Shown here: one piece after another, positions 1 to 5,636 of the stretch
Layout of the letters: the number at the start of each line of letters is the position of its first letter
Position numbering within the stretch: position 1 is the first letter of the stretch
From: an uncultured Methylococcaceae bacterium
GTDB taxonomy: Bacteria; Pseudomonadota; Gammaproteobacteria; Methylococcales; Methylomonadaceae
Length of the DNA stretch: 5,636 nt
NCBI GenBank assembly: GCA_903939355.1
Contig: CAJAHC010000449.1
Span: 1 to 5,636 of the forward strand
Direction: 5' to 3'
The notes under the pieces: generated by a model
What the model was told of the DNA's origin: nothing
What the model saw: only the letters and a program-made list of their open reading frames with translations
Database searches by the model: none
Position numbers and translations under genes: made by a program

Positions 1-328
1 AGGTGGTTTAATACAGGATGACGTTCAGGTAACAGTCGATAAAGTACCTTTCTTGGGTGACTTGCCTTTATTGGGTTTTTTGTTTCAAAACAATCATACA
101 AAAATTGTAAAAAAGAATTTAATGGTTTTTTTGCGTCCTGTGATTATGCGTGATCCGGAAAAAGCCTCTTTATTTACTAACGACAGATATAACGACTTAC
201 GAAATAACCAAGAACAGTCTGGAAAAAAAGGTATCTTTTTGATGCCCAACGAGCATGCGCCAATTCTGCCAGAATTAAAGCCGGATGCACCAGTTAATGG
301 ATATTCAATGCCATCTGTCAGACAATGA
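1..328 (+). CDS. gspD: GspD, type II secretion outer-membrane secretin, C-terminal fragment
   Basis: This is the 3' end of the secretin gene; the first full codon is at base 2 and the 5' part lies outside the window. GspD forms the multimeric outer-membrane channel through which folded T2SS substrates leave the cell. The 108 visible residues begin with the secretin core signature GGLIQDDVQ, then KVPFLGDLPLLGFLF and NLMVFLRPVIMRD, which is the highly conserved end of the secretin beta-barrel domain. After it comes a short tail: DRYNDLRNNQEQ resembles the start of the S-domain, where some secretins bind a pilotin, followed by a proline- and acid-containing end (MPNEHAPILPELKPDAP). Whether the tail binds a pilotin is inference. 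The TTG at 53 is an internal Leu codon and not a start, because the reading frame is open and conserved upstream of it. The TGA stop overlaps the gspE ATG. Family assignment is secure, and the gspE neighbour supports GspD over PilQ or another secretin. Confidence 0.96.
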   Translation, partial: GGLIQDDVQVTVDKVPFLGDLPLLGFLFQNNHTKIVKKNLMVFLRPVIMRDPEKASLFTNDRYNDLRNNQEQSGKKGIFLMPNEHAPILPELKPDAPVNGYSMPSVRQ

Positions 329-1842
329 TCAATGATGCATTATTAGTTCCAGAAGCGTTAGAATCAGGTATTAAGATGCCTTCTTATAGCTTTGCCAAAA
401 GACACGGTATTTTAGTTAAACAAAGTTCGGAAAATAAAGTAGAAATATTGTTTCTGCAAAAAACTCCGATTCAGGCATTATTTGAAATGCGCAGGCTGGT
501 TGATCAATCGGTTACATTTGAACAAATTAGCGAAGCAAGTTTCGATCCTTTGTTACAAGAGGTTTATGAGCAAAAATCAGGGCATGCTCAGCAAATGGTT
601 GATGATATGCAGGATAATATTGATTTGTCTTACATGGCGCAGCATTTACCCAAGCCGGAAGACCTGCTCGAGAGCGCTGACGAAGCGCCGATTATTCGTT
701 TGATTAATGCACTACTCACTGAGGCAATAAAAGAGAACGCATCAGATATACATATTGAATCTTACGAAAAACGCATGGTCGTTCGTTTTCGTGTTGATGG
801 TACGTTACGCGAGATACTAGAGCCTCAGCGTGAATTTGCCCCGATGGTGATATCAAGGCTTAAAGTGATGGCCAAGCTCGATATTGCCGAAAAAAGACTC
901 CCTCAGGATGGTCGTATATCACTTAATATTGGTGGACGAACGGTAGATGTCCGGGTGTCTACCTTACCTTCTGGTCATGGTGAGCGCGTAGTATTAAGGT
1001 TGCTAGACAAACAGGCAAACCAACTGAGTCTTAGACAAATAGGCATGATCGATCAGGAGTTGGACAGTATTCAGGAAATGATTGTCAGGCCACATGGCAT
1101 TATTCTGGTTACCGGGCCTACCGGTTCCGGTAAAACGACCAGCTTATATGCGATTGTTAATCAGCTTAACGAACGTACACGCAATATCCTTACCGTAGAA
1201 GATCCTATTGAGTTTTATCTGGATGGCATTGGTCAAACTCAAGTCAACAATAAAGTAGAAATGACGTTTGCAAAAGGACTACGTGCTATTTTGAGACAAG
1301 ATCCGGATATTGTCATGGTCGGTGAAATACGTGATAAAGAAACCGCAGAAATTGCCGTGCAAGCCAGCTTAACAGGTCATTTGGTACTGTCAACTTTGCA
1401 TACTAATTCAGCAGTAGGCGCTATTACCCGGTTACGCGATATGGGCGTAGAGCCCTTTTTGCTCGCTTCCAGTTTGGTTGGCGTGATAGCCCAACGACTC
1501 GTGCGAAAATTGTGCCCGTTGTGTAAGCAGGCCGTTACCGTGCCGGTTCATGATTTGGAAAAGCTGGGTTATAGTGGCAACGGTCAAGATACCGTGACTA
1601 TTTATAATGCACAAGGTTGTGTGCATTGTGGACAAAGAGGCTACAAAGGCCGTGCAGGTATATTCGAAATCATACCGATCAATTCTGCAATGCGGAGTTT
1701 GATTCATGATTGTGCCGGCGATCAGGTACTGGAAGAACATGCCAGAGTGTTTTCCCGCAGCATTCAACAGAGTGCGTTAGAAAAAGTGCTTAAGGGCGAT
1801 ACCAGTCTGGACGAAGCCATTCGTATTACCCAAAAGGATTAG
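325..1842 (+). CDS. gspE: GspE, type II secretion cytoplasmic assembly ATPase
   Basis: A 505-residue hexameric ATPase that powers pseudopilus assembly from the cytoplasmic face, docked to GspL and GspF. The length matches the family (about 500). The N-terminal region carries the PSYSFAKRHGILV stretch (residues 19-31), typical of GspE N1 domains. The N2 domain includes EDLLESADEAPIIRLINALL and SDIHIE (140-145). The C-terminal ATPase domain shows Walker A GPTGSGKT (264-271, Lys270), the Asp box EDPIEF (292-297), Walker B DIVMVGE (328-334, catalytic Glu334) and the His box TGHLVLSTLHTN (350-361). A tetracysteine zinc motif, Cys397/Cys400 and Cys432/Cys435 with 31 residues between the pairs, is intact. 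All catalytic motifs are complete. The ATG sits in an ATGA overlap with the gspD stop with no strong SD, so translational coupling is likely; Met18 (base 376) is a possible but less likely start because it would trim the N-terminal domain. PilB is the alternative family, but the flanking genes settle GspE. Confidence 0.98.
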   Translation: MINDALLVPEALESGIKMPSYSFAKRHGILVKQSSENKVEILFLQKTPIQALFEMRRLVDQSVTFEQISEASFDPLLQEVYEQKSGHAQQMVDDMQDNIDLSYMAQHLPKPEDLLESADEAPIIRLINALLTEAIKENASDIHIESYEKRMVVRFRVDGTLREILEPQREFAPMVISRLKVMAKLDIAEKRLPQDGRISLNIGGRTVDVRVSTLPSGHGERVVLRLLDKQANQLSLRQIGMIDQELDSIQEMIVRPHGIILVTGPTGSGKTTSLYAIVNQLNERTRNILTVEDPIEFYLDGIGQTQVNNKVEMTFAKGLRAILRQDPDIVMVGEIRDKETAEIAVQASLTGHLVLSTLHTNSAVGAITRLRDMGVEPFLLASSLVGVIAQRLVRKLCPLCKQAVTVPVHDLEKLGYSGNGQDTVTIYNAQGCVHCGQRGYKGRAGIFEIIPINSAMRSLIHDCAGDQVLEEHARVFSRSIQQSALEKVLKGDTSLDEAIRITQKD

Positions 1843-1846
1843 TGAT

Positions 1847-3058
1847 ATGGCAGCTTTTGAATATCAAGCAATCAACGTCAAAGGCCAGACGGTTAAAGGT
1901 ACGATTGAAAGTGACACGCTTAAATTGGCAAGACAACAATTAAAAAGCAACGAACTGACCTTGTTAGAAATAGAAGAAGTCCATAAAAAAGAAAGTAGTA
2001 GTAAAAGCCCTATGCTTTCCCAGCGCATTAACATGCGTCAATTAGCACATATTACTCGTCAGTTGGCGGCATTGCTAGGTTCTGGTTTGTCTATTGATGA
2101 AGCGTTGGGAATCACTGCCAAACAGCTAGATTCAGCTAAAGCCAAACGAATATTGCTGGGTGTTAGAAGTCGTATTTTGGAAGGGCAAAGTTTGGCACAA
2201 GCCTGTAGTGCGTTTCCAAGTACATTTCCGCCACTGTATCGGGCAACAGTTGAGGCCGGGGAATCTTCTGGAAAACTTGACCAAGTGTTGCAAAGATTAG
2301 CCGACTATATCGGTGATAAAGGCCAATTGCACAGTAAATTACAAATGGCAATGATATACCCCGTCATGCTGACCTCGGTTTCCTTATTGGTGGTGATTGG
2401 TTTATTGGCTTATGTTGTACCAGAAATAACCAGTGTGTTTGATAAAATGGGTGGAGAATTACCCACAATAACTAAAGTACTTATTGCCTGTAGTGATTTT
2501 TTTAAACACTATGGCTTGGTATTGTTGTTGCTTGTAATTGGCATGAGCATGGGTAGCAATGCAATTTTACGTTTGCCTGAGCCACGCATGCGCTTTCATC
2601 TATTGTTACTCAATATGCCTTTTGTCGCACGATTTTCCAAAGGCATGAATACAGCCAGATTTACCCGAACCTTAGCGATACTTACCAACAGCGGCGTCGA
2701 ATTATTACAGGCTTTAAAAATATCCAGTCAGGTATTGACCAACAATGCTATGCAAAAAGCCGTAGAAACAGCCTCTCTTAAAGTGAGAGAAGGGCAGAGT
2801 TTAAACAAGGCAATGGAAGCCAGTGGTTTATTTCCTCCTGTGACTATCCATTTGGTCGCTAGCGGCGAGGCAAGTGGACAGTTACCAAAAATGTTGGCCA
2901 GCGCCGCTGATGATCAAGAACGGGATATACAAGCGCTAACAGAAATGACTTTGGGCTTGTTCGAACCCATCTTGATTCTGGTGATGGGTTTGGTAGTGCT
3001 GGCTATCGTTTTGGCGATACTATTACCTATTTTTGAAATGAATCAGTTGGTTAAATAG
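1847..3058 (+). CDS. gspF: GspF, type II secretion inner-membrane platform protein
   Basis: A 403-residue polytopic inner-membrane protein, the usual length for GspF. It is the platform on which GspE and the pseudopilins act. The N-terminus MAAFEYQAINVKGQTVKGTIES is typical of the family. Two copies of the T2SSF cytoplasmic helical domain are visible: the first around residues 64-170 (RQLAHITRQLAALLGSGLSI, then VEAGESSGKLDQVL), the second around 267-370 (NTARFTRTLAILTNSGVELL, then VASGEASGQLPKML). The pairing of ESSGKL and EASGQL shows the internal duplication. Membrane segments are predicted by eye at about 171-192, 222-240 and 371-396, the last ending in LLPIFEMNQLV, the standard GspF/PilC C-terminus. 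The ATG lies 4 nt after the gspE stop and has a good SD (AAGGA, 1834-1838, 8 nt spacing) inside the end of gspE. No truncation or frameshift. PilC is excluded by context. Confidence 0.97.
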   Translation: MAAFEYQAINVKGQTVKGTIESDTLKLARQQLKSNELTLLEIEEVHKKESSSKSPMLSQRINMRQLAHITRQLAALLGSGLSIDEALGITAKQLDSAKAKRILLGVRSRILEGQSLAQACSAFPSTFPPLYRATVEAGESSGKLDQVLQRLADYIGDKGQLHSKLQMAMIYPVMLTSVSLLVVIGLLAYVVPEITSVFDKMGGELPTITKVLIACSDFFKHYGLVLLLLVIGMSMGSNAILRLPEPRMRFHLLLLNMPFVARFSKGMNTARFTRTLAILTNSGVELLQALKISSQVLTNNAMQKAVETASLKVREGQSLNKAMEASGLFPPVTIHLVASGEASGQLPKMLASAADDQERDIQALTEMTLGLFEPILILVMGLVVLAIVLAILLPIFEMNQLVK

Positions 3059-3175
3059 GGTCTATTACCAATAAACACACTACTGTAATAATAATGTCAT
3101 TTTTGTTTTTTACTCTTATCTATTTACGCTCGGCAACGACCGAGACTTACTTTTAATTTAATGGTTTATTTAACT
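3059..3175. other. gspF-gspG spacer, A/T-rich, with small hairpin
   Basis: This spacer is unusually long for this otherwise tightly packed operon. It is A/T-rich and contains a 5-bp inverted repeat, CTCGG (3129-3133) and CCGAG (3140-3144), around a 6-nt loop, followed by ACTTACTTTTAATTTA. That resembles a weak intrinsic terminator or a 5' stem for the gspG message, but the stem is too short to call either. An extended -10-like TGTAATAAT (3084-3092) is present without a convincing -35 box. A separate promoter for gspG is therefore possible and unproven. I see no credible gene in it. Confidence 0.4.
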
Positions 3176-3607
3176 ATGTCTAATAAAAAACAACAAGGTT
3201 TTACCCTGATAGAAGTCATGATTGTCGTGGTTATTCTGGGGATTTTGGCTTCTATCATCGTGCCAAAAATCATGGGTAGACCTGATGAAGCCAGAGCAAC
3301 CCGAACGCTACAAGATATAAGAGCTATCACAGCAGCACTGGACTTATATCGCTTAGATAATTACAGCTATCCAACAACCGAGCAAGGACTGGAAGCCTTA
3401 GTGACCAAACCGGCAAACTTGCCTCAAGGAACGCATTGGAAGCAGGGTGGTTACCTTGATCAAATGCCACAAGATGCATGGGGAAAACCTTATTTTTATC
3501 TTAAGCCCGGCACACACGGCGAGTTTGATCTTTATTCATACGGTGCTGATGGTATTGAAGGTGGAACCGAAGCCGGTGCAGACATTACTAACTGGGCCAA
3601 AAAGTAG
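3176..3607 (+). CDS. gspG: GspG, major pseudopilin of the type II secretion system
   Basis: The subunit that polymerises into the pseudopilus shaft. From the chosen ATG it is 143 residues with an 8-residue leader MSNKKQQG; the prepilin peptidase (GspO/PilD, not in this window) should cut before Phe9 and methylate it. FTLIE gives the required Glu at +5, and residues 12-30 form the hydrophobic N-terminal helix. ALDLYRLDNYSYPTTEQGLEALV and the C-terminal loop GADGIEGG...ADITNW (123-140) match the calcium-binding region of the GspG family, in its Pseudomonas-like spacing. Another in-frame ATG at 3161 would give 148 residues and leader MVYLTMSNKKQQG; I prefer 3176 because a short Lys-rich leader is typical and the extra five residues are mostly hydrophobic. 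Neither start has a recognisable SD. The gene is separated from its neighbours on both sides, which suits a subunit made in greater amounts than the minor pseudopilins (inference). Confidence 0.96.
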   Translation: MSNKKQQGFTLIEVMIVVVILGILASIIVPKIMGRPDEARATRTLQDIRAITAALDLYRLDNYSYPTTEQGLEALVTKPANLPQGTHWKQGGYLDQMPQDAWGKPYFYLKPGTHGEFDLYSYGADGIEGGTEAGADITNWAKK

Positions 3608-3643
3608 GCGTGGCTTTAGCCACGAACTTAGTGGCTAAAGCCA
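3604..3643 (+). repeat. REP-like inverted repeat / hairpin on the gspG stop codon
   Basis: A perfect 13-bp inverted repeat: TGGCTTTAGCCAC (3611-3623) and GTGGCTAAAGCCA (3631-3643) around the 7-nt loop GAACTTA, with a possible further G-U pair (3610/3644). Each arm is also nearly self-palindromic (GTGGCT-TT-AGCCAC; GTGGCT-AA-AGCCA). A GTAG tetranucleotide (3604-3607), which includes the gspG TAG stop, precedes the first palindrome. GTAG followed by a palindrome is the hallmark of REP elements mobilised by RAYT (TnpA-REP) proteins, and two opposed palindromes resemble a BIME unit. There is no proper U-tract after it (ATTTCAAC), so it is not a standard intrinsic terminator. It could stabilise the gspG 3' end or reduce read-through to gspH. 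The hairpin is certain; the REP identity is inferred from form. Confidence 0.75.
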
Positions 3644-3732
3644 TTTCAACAAGAAATCTGGTAAATGACGGCTATTGTAACTACCGACCTGTATTGGATA
3701 GTGAGCTATAAATGCATAATTCATTGATGTCT
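3644..3732. other. gspG-gspH spacer, no gene seen
   Basis: This stretch lies between the hairpin and the SD ahead of gspH. It has no credible coding sequence. A weak promoter-like pair, TTGGAT (3694-3699) and CATAAT (3715-3720), has only 15 nt between the boxes, shorter than preferred for sigma-70, so an internal promoter for gspH-K is possible but poorly supported. Confidence 0.25.
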
Positions 3733-3738
3733 GGAGGG
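3733..3738 (+). promoter_or_regulatory. Strong Shine-Dalgarno GGAGGG ahead of the gspH leader minigene
   Basis: GGAGGG is the strongest SD-like match I noticed in the window, yet it lies 28 nt upstream of the gspH ATG, too far to serve it directly. It is 5 nt upstream of a GTG at 3744, which opens a short reading frame that ends on the gspH start. It therefore probably loads ribosomes that reach gspH by translating the minigene. Confidence 0.55.
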
Positions 3739-3743
3739 CTTTC

Positions 3744-3770
3744 GTGGATAAACTGATTTTTTTGGCATGA
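3744..3770 (+). CDS. Putative 8-codon leader minigene coupled to gspH
   Basis: GTG at 3744 opens eight codons (M-D-K-L-I-F-L-A, reading GTG as Met) and stops at TGA 3768-3770, which overlaps the gspH ATG as ATGA. A GGAGGG SD stands 5 nt before it. The gspH ATG has no SD of its own (it is preceded by a T7 run and GGC), and an in-frame TAA at 3749-3751 blocks any longer gspH. The simplest reading is translational coupling: ribosomes start on the minigene, stop at TGA and restart on ATG. The peptide itself probably has no function. The T7 run (3757-3763) also contains a T-TTT-TTG slippery heptamer; a -1 shift there would fuse the minigene in frame to gspH, giving a longer, hydrophobic leader, which seems less likely. 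Existence of the frame is seen; its translation is inference. Confidence 0.4.
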   Translation: MDKLIFLA

Positions 3771-4279
3771 ACAAAGTCAAAGGCTTCACGCTGATTGAAT
3801 TACTGATTGTTTTAGTTTTGATAGGCTTGATAATCGGCATGGCGATGTTGTCTATGGGAACGGCAGATCCGCGTGATCAACAAAAAATTGAAGCGGATCG
3901 TTTGGTTAAGCTTCTGGAATTGGCTACTCAAGAAGCCATGACCAGAGGTGATGTTCTGGGCTTGGAATTATTTAACCACAGTTATCGATTCACTGTTATA
4001 AAAAAACAGAAATGGCAGCCAGAAACTACCGACATGGTTTTTAGAGCGCGCGAGTTGATGCCGCAAATGTCATTGGCTTTTTCCATGCATCAAGAGGCTG
4101 TGGTTTTAAAAAATCAGTCTATCGAAGGTGTTGATCCAACCCCCCAGATTATTTTGACACCGGATGGTGATATGGAATTGTTTCAAATTAGCATCACCAT
4201 GCAAAATAGTGATAGCACATTTTTACTGAATAATACCCCGCACGATGGCCTACTCATTAGTAGTCAGGATAAGTCATGA
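3767..4279 (+). CDS. gspH: GspH, minor pseudopilin of the type II secretion system
   Basis: A 170-residue minor pseudopilin; in the known system GspH is thought to link the GspI-GspJ-GspK tip complex to the GspG shaft. The leader MNKVKG is six residues with two lysines, with cleavage expected before Phe7 of FTLIE, so Glu is at +5; residues 11-29 form the hydrophobic helix. The following EADRLVKLLELATQEAMTRGDVLGLEL matches the conserved helix of the GspH family, and PQIILTPDGDMELFQISI near the C-terminus is the typical GspH beta-strand pattern. ATG 3767 is the only possible start, because the frame is closed by TAA at 3749 and has no other start codon between. It lacks its own SD and probably depends on the upstream minigene. 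The stop overlaps gspI. GspH is the most variable minor pseudopilin, so gene position adds to the assignment. Confidence 0.93.
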   Translation: MNKVKGFTLIELLIVLVLIGLIIGMAMLSMGTADPRDQQKIEADRLVKLLELATQEAMTRGDVLGLELFNHSYRFTVIKKQKWQPETTDMVFRARELMPQMSLAFSMHQEAVVLKNQSIEGVDPTPQIILTPDGDMELFQISITMQNSDSTFLLNNTPHDGLLISSQDKS

Positions 4280-4650
4280 ACAAAGCGCATAACACTAAAA
4301 AAGAGAATGGCTTTACCTTGCTGGAAGTGCTGATTGCCTTGGCTATATTGGCAATCTTGATGGTCAGTGCCATCAAGATTACTTCGGATAATATTAAAAA
4401 CTTATGGTATTTGGAAAATAAAACGTTGGCGGCTATCGTTGCCAGTAATCATGCAGTGCTACTGCGAATAGGTAAGAATAGGCCCGAAATATTGGATGGC
4501 TGGGATGAAATGGCAGGCCGACGCTGGTATTGGCAGATTAAACGTGACTTGTCGAACATAACAGGGATCTGGCGTTATCGAATAGATGTTTACCTGGAAG
4601 GTGATAAAGAACCACTAATGGGTCTGTTCAGTAATATAAGTAAAAATTAA
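4276..4650 (+). CDS. gspI: GspI, minor pseudopilin of the type II secretion system
   Basis: A 124-residue minor pseudopilin; in the family GspI initiates the GspI-GspJ-GspK tip complex that primes pseudopilus growth. The leader is MNKAHNTKKENG (12 residues, three lysines), with cleavage before Phe13 of FTLLEVLIALAILAILMVSA, so Glu is at +5. The globular part shows the family hallmark GWDEMAGRRWYW (75-86), corresponding to the usual G...M.GR.W.W pattern, preceded by ASNHAVLLRIG. Length is normal for GspI. The ATG lies in an ATGA overlap with gspH and has an SD AGGA (4266-4269, 6 nt spacing) in the end of gspH. The stop shares one base with the gspJ start. Confidence 0.95.
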   Translation: MNKAHNTKKENGFTLLEVLIALAILAILMVSAIKITSDNIKNLWYLENKTLAAIVASNHAVLLRIGKNRPEILDGWDEMAGRRWYWQIKRDLSNITGIWRYRIDVYLEGDKEPLMGLFSNISKN

Positions 4651-5288
4651 TGAAGCAGTGCAATACAGGTAAAGTTCGTCCTGCAAAAACGAGGATCATA
4701 AAGGCAGTATCGGTTAAATGTTCCGGTCAACAAGGCTTCACTTTACTGGAAATACTGATAGCACTAGCAATTTTTGCCATCATGTCGATGATGGCTTATG
4801 CGGGTTTGGCTGCAATATTAGATGCTCGCGCAAGTACCGTTCCCAGAGCTCAACAACTGGCGGAGTTGCAAACTACTTTATATTTACTCAATGAGGATTT
4901 AAGTCAGATCATCAACAGATCCATTAGAGACGAATTTGGTACAACCGAGCCCGCTTTTTCGGTCGGTCATGGTAATGAAATAGTGGTGTTTACCCGTACG
5001 GTACCTTCTTGGTCAAATGATGCCGGTACAAATAGCTTGCTAAGAGTTAGTTACAGCTTGGAAAAGGATGTTTTATATCGACAAGTTTGGAGTCTGCCAG
5101 ACAGAACCCAGCAAACAGAGTACCGCCGACGAAAGCTCATGACTCTAAAAAGCGTAGTATTAACAACATATGACCCAAGCACACAAACATGGGAGCCATT
5201 TACCGGTGGAATACCTACCGCACTTGATCTTAGTTTTAACCTTGATGGTTTGGGTACAATTCACCGTTCATTTTTAATAAATCAATGA
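4650..5288 (+). CDS. gspJ: GspJ, minor pseudopilin of the type II secretion system
   Basis: A 212-residue minor pseudopilin of the tip complex with GspI and GspK. QQG|FTLLEILIALAIFAIMSMMAYAGL carries the prepilin-peptidase site and Glu at +5. LYLLNEDLSQIINRSIRDEFG (residues 71-91), then IVVFTR, LLRVSYSL and LYRQVWSLPDR follow the order of conserved blocks in GspJ/XcpW (ED..Q...R..RDE.G; FTR; L.RV.Y.L; L.R..W). The leader is unusual: 29 residues, with seven Lys/Arg, before Phe30. No ATG, GTG or TTG lies in frame between the start and the cleavage site, so a shorter standard start is not available. Start overlaps the gspI stop as TAATG, with no clear SD, so coupling is likely. It ends in an ATGA overlap with gspK. 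Confidence 0.95.
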   Translation: MKQCNTGKVRPAKTRIIKAVSVKCSGQQGFTLLEILIALAIFAIMSMMAYAGLAAILDARASTVPRAQQLAELQTTLYLLNEDLSQIINRSIRDEFGTTEPAFSVGHGNEIVVFTRTVPSWSNDAGTNSLLRVSYSLEKDVLYRQVWSLPDRTQQTEYRRRKLMTLKSVVLTTYDPSTQTWEPFTGGIPTALDLSFNLDGLGTIHRSFLINQ

Positions 5289-5636
5289 AGGTAATTAAAG
5301 CCAAACAAATTAAAGCTCAAAAAGGTATTGCGCTGATTACCGTTATGCTGGTGCTTGCGGTGGTTACAGTCGCCTTGGTATCCATGTCCAGTGACAGGCA
5401 GATGGATATTCGTAGAACAGATAATCAGCTACGTTCAGCACAAGCATGGGAATATGTTTATGGACTTGAAGCGTGGGCAGTTAATCAGCTAAAACTTGAT
5501 ATGGATAATAACAAATACGATGCCTTAACCGACCTTTGGGGTAAACCGCTAACCATAAAGCCAACCTCTGAAGGTATCGTAAAAGCAGATATTATTGAAC
5601 TACAAGGTAAAATCAACCTGAATAATTTACTGGTTG
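5285..5636 (+). CDS. gspK: GspK, minor pseudopilin (atypical), N-terminal fragment
   Basis: The first 117 codons of gspK; the remainder lies past the window end (GspK is normally about 300 residues or more). GspK caps the pseudopilus tip with GspI and GspJ. The leader MKVIKAKQIKAQKG (14 residues, five lysines) precedes IALITVMLVLAVVTVALVSM. Position +5 of the mature protein is Thr instead of Glu, the known GspK exception that places it at the tip. Downstream, RRTDNQLRSAQAWEYVYGLEAWA (residues 43-65) and DLWGKPL followed by ADIIELQGKINLNNLL match the conserved N-terminal GspK blocks (QA..Y..G.E.WA; W..P; G.I.DLQG..NLNNL). The start overlaps the gspJ stop as ATGA, without a clear SD, so translation is probably coupled. 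Confidence 0.95.
   Translation, partial: MKVIKAKQIKAQKGIALITVMLVLAVVTVALVSMSSDRQMDIRRTDNQLRSAQAWEYVYGLEAWAVNQLKLDMDNNKYDALTDLWGKPLTIKPTSEGIVKADIIELQGKINLNNLLV

Noticed and set aside
482..703. A plus-strand alternative frame within gspE
   Set aside because: It overlaps conserved GspE coding sequence in another frame and has no recognisable motif.
1432..1767. An open frame of about 110 codons on the minus strand inside gspE
   Set aside because: It lies wholly antisense to the conserved zinc-binding and C-terminal part of GspE, has no recognisable domain, and looks like a chance open frame.
2163..2351. A 62-codon minus-strand frame inside gspF
   Set aside because: Antisense to conserved GspF sequence, short, with no family resemblance.
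3094..3156. A 20-codon frame starting at ATG 3094 and ending just before gspG
   Set aside because: No SD precedes it, it is driven by T-rich sequence, and its stop is 4 nt short of the ATG at 3161 without a start-stop overlap; much weaker than the gspH minigene.
3447..3638. A 63-codon alternative frame overlapping the end of gspG and the hairpin
   Set aside because: Its sequence mirrors conserved gspG codons in another frame and its end runs into the palindrome; no sign of selection for it.
3604..3650. The hairpin after gspG as a classical rho-independent terminator
   Set aside because: The stem is strong but the downstream sequence ATTTCAAC lacks a U-tract, and the operon continues with gspH-K.
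325..5636. A type IV pilus (PilB/PilC/pilin) or novel secretion operon
   Set aside because: Gene order D-E-F-G-H-I-J-K, the GspG calcium-loop pattern and the Thr at +5 of GspK are diagnostic of a standard T2SS.

Overview
The window is a segment of a type II secretion system (T2SS, general secretory pathway) operon, all on the + strand. In order it holds the 3' end of gspD, complete gspE, gspF, gspG, gspH, gspI and gspJ, and the 5' part of gspK. The gene order is the canonical gsp/xcp/eps order. The moderately A+T-rich sequence, the GspE and GspG similarity to Vibrio/Pseudomonas-type proteins (recalled, not searched), and a GTAG-headed palindrome of REP type suggest a gammaproteobacterium. I cannot name the genus; an aquatic or methanotroph-like lineage is only a guess.

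Layout: bases 1-328 are the C-terminal secretin signature and tail of GspD. GspE (325-1842) overlaps it by ATGA and is the cytoplasmic hexameric ATPase. GspF (1847-3058) follows 4 nt later and is the inner-membrane platform protein. A 117-nt A/T-rich gap (102 nt if the upstream ATG at 3161 is used) precedes gspG (start taken as 3176, end 3607), the major pseudopilin. A 159-nt spacer follows, carrying a strong REP-like hairpin directly on the gspG stop codon, then a Shine-Dalgarno plus 8-codon minigene that runs into gspH. From gspH on the genes are packed by overlaps: gspH/gspI ATGA, gspI/gspJ TAATG, gspJ/gspK ATGA. gspK is cut by the window end after 117 codons.

How they work together: GspE hydrolyses ATP on the cytoplasmic face and, through GspF and proteins outside this window (GspL, GspM, GspC), drives assembly of a periplasmic pseudopilus. 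GspG forms its shaft, and GspH, GspI, GspJ and GspK are the minor pseudopilins of the tip and initiation complex. Folded substrates leave through the GspD outer-membrane channel. All five pseudopilins show the G|F or G|I prepilin-peptidase cleavage site, and GspK alone lacks Glu at +5, as expected.

I see no undescribed system here. The features that deserve a second look are regulatory or small: the hairpin/REP-like element on the gspG stop codon, the SD-led minigene coupled to gspH with a T7 slippery run, the absence of an obvious SD for gspG, and a 29-residue leader on GspJ.
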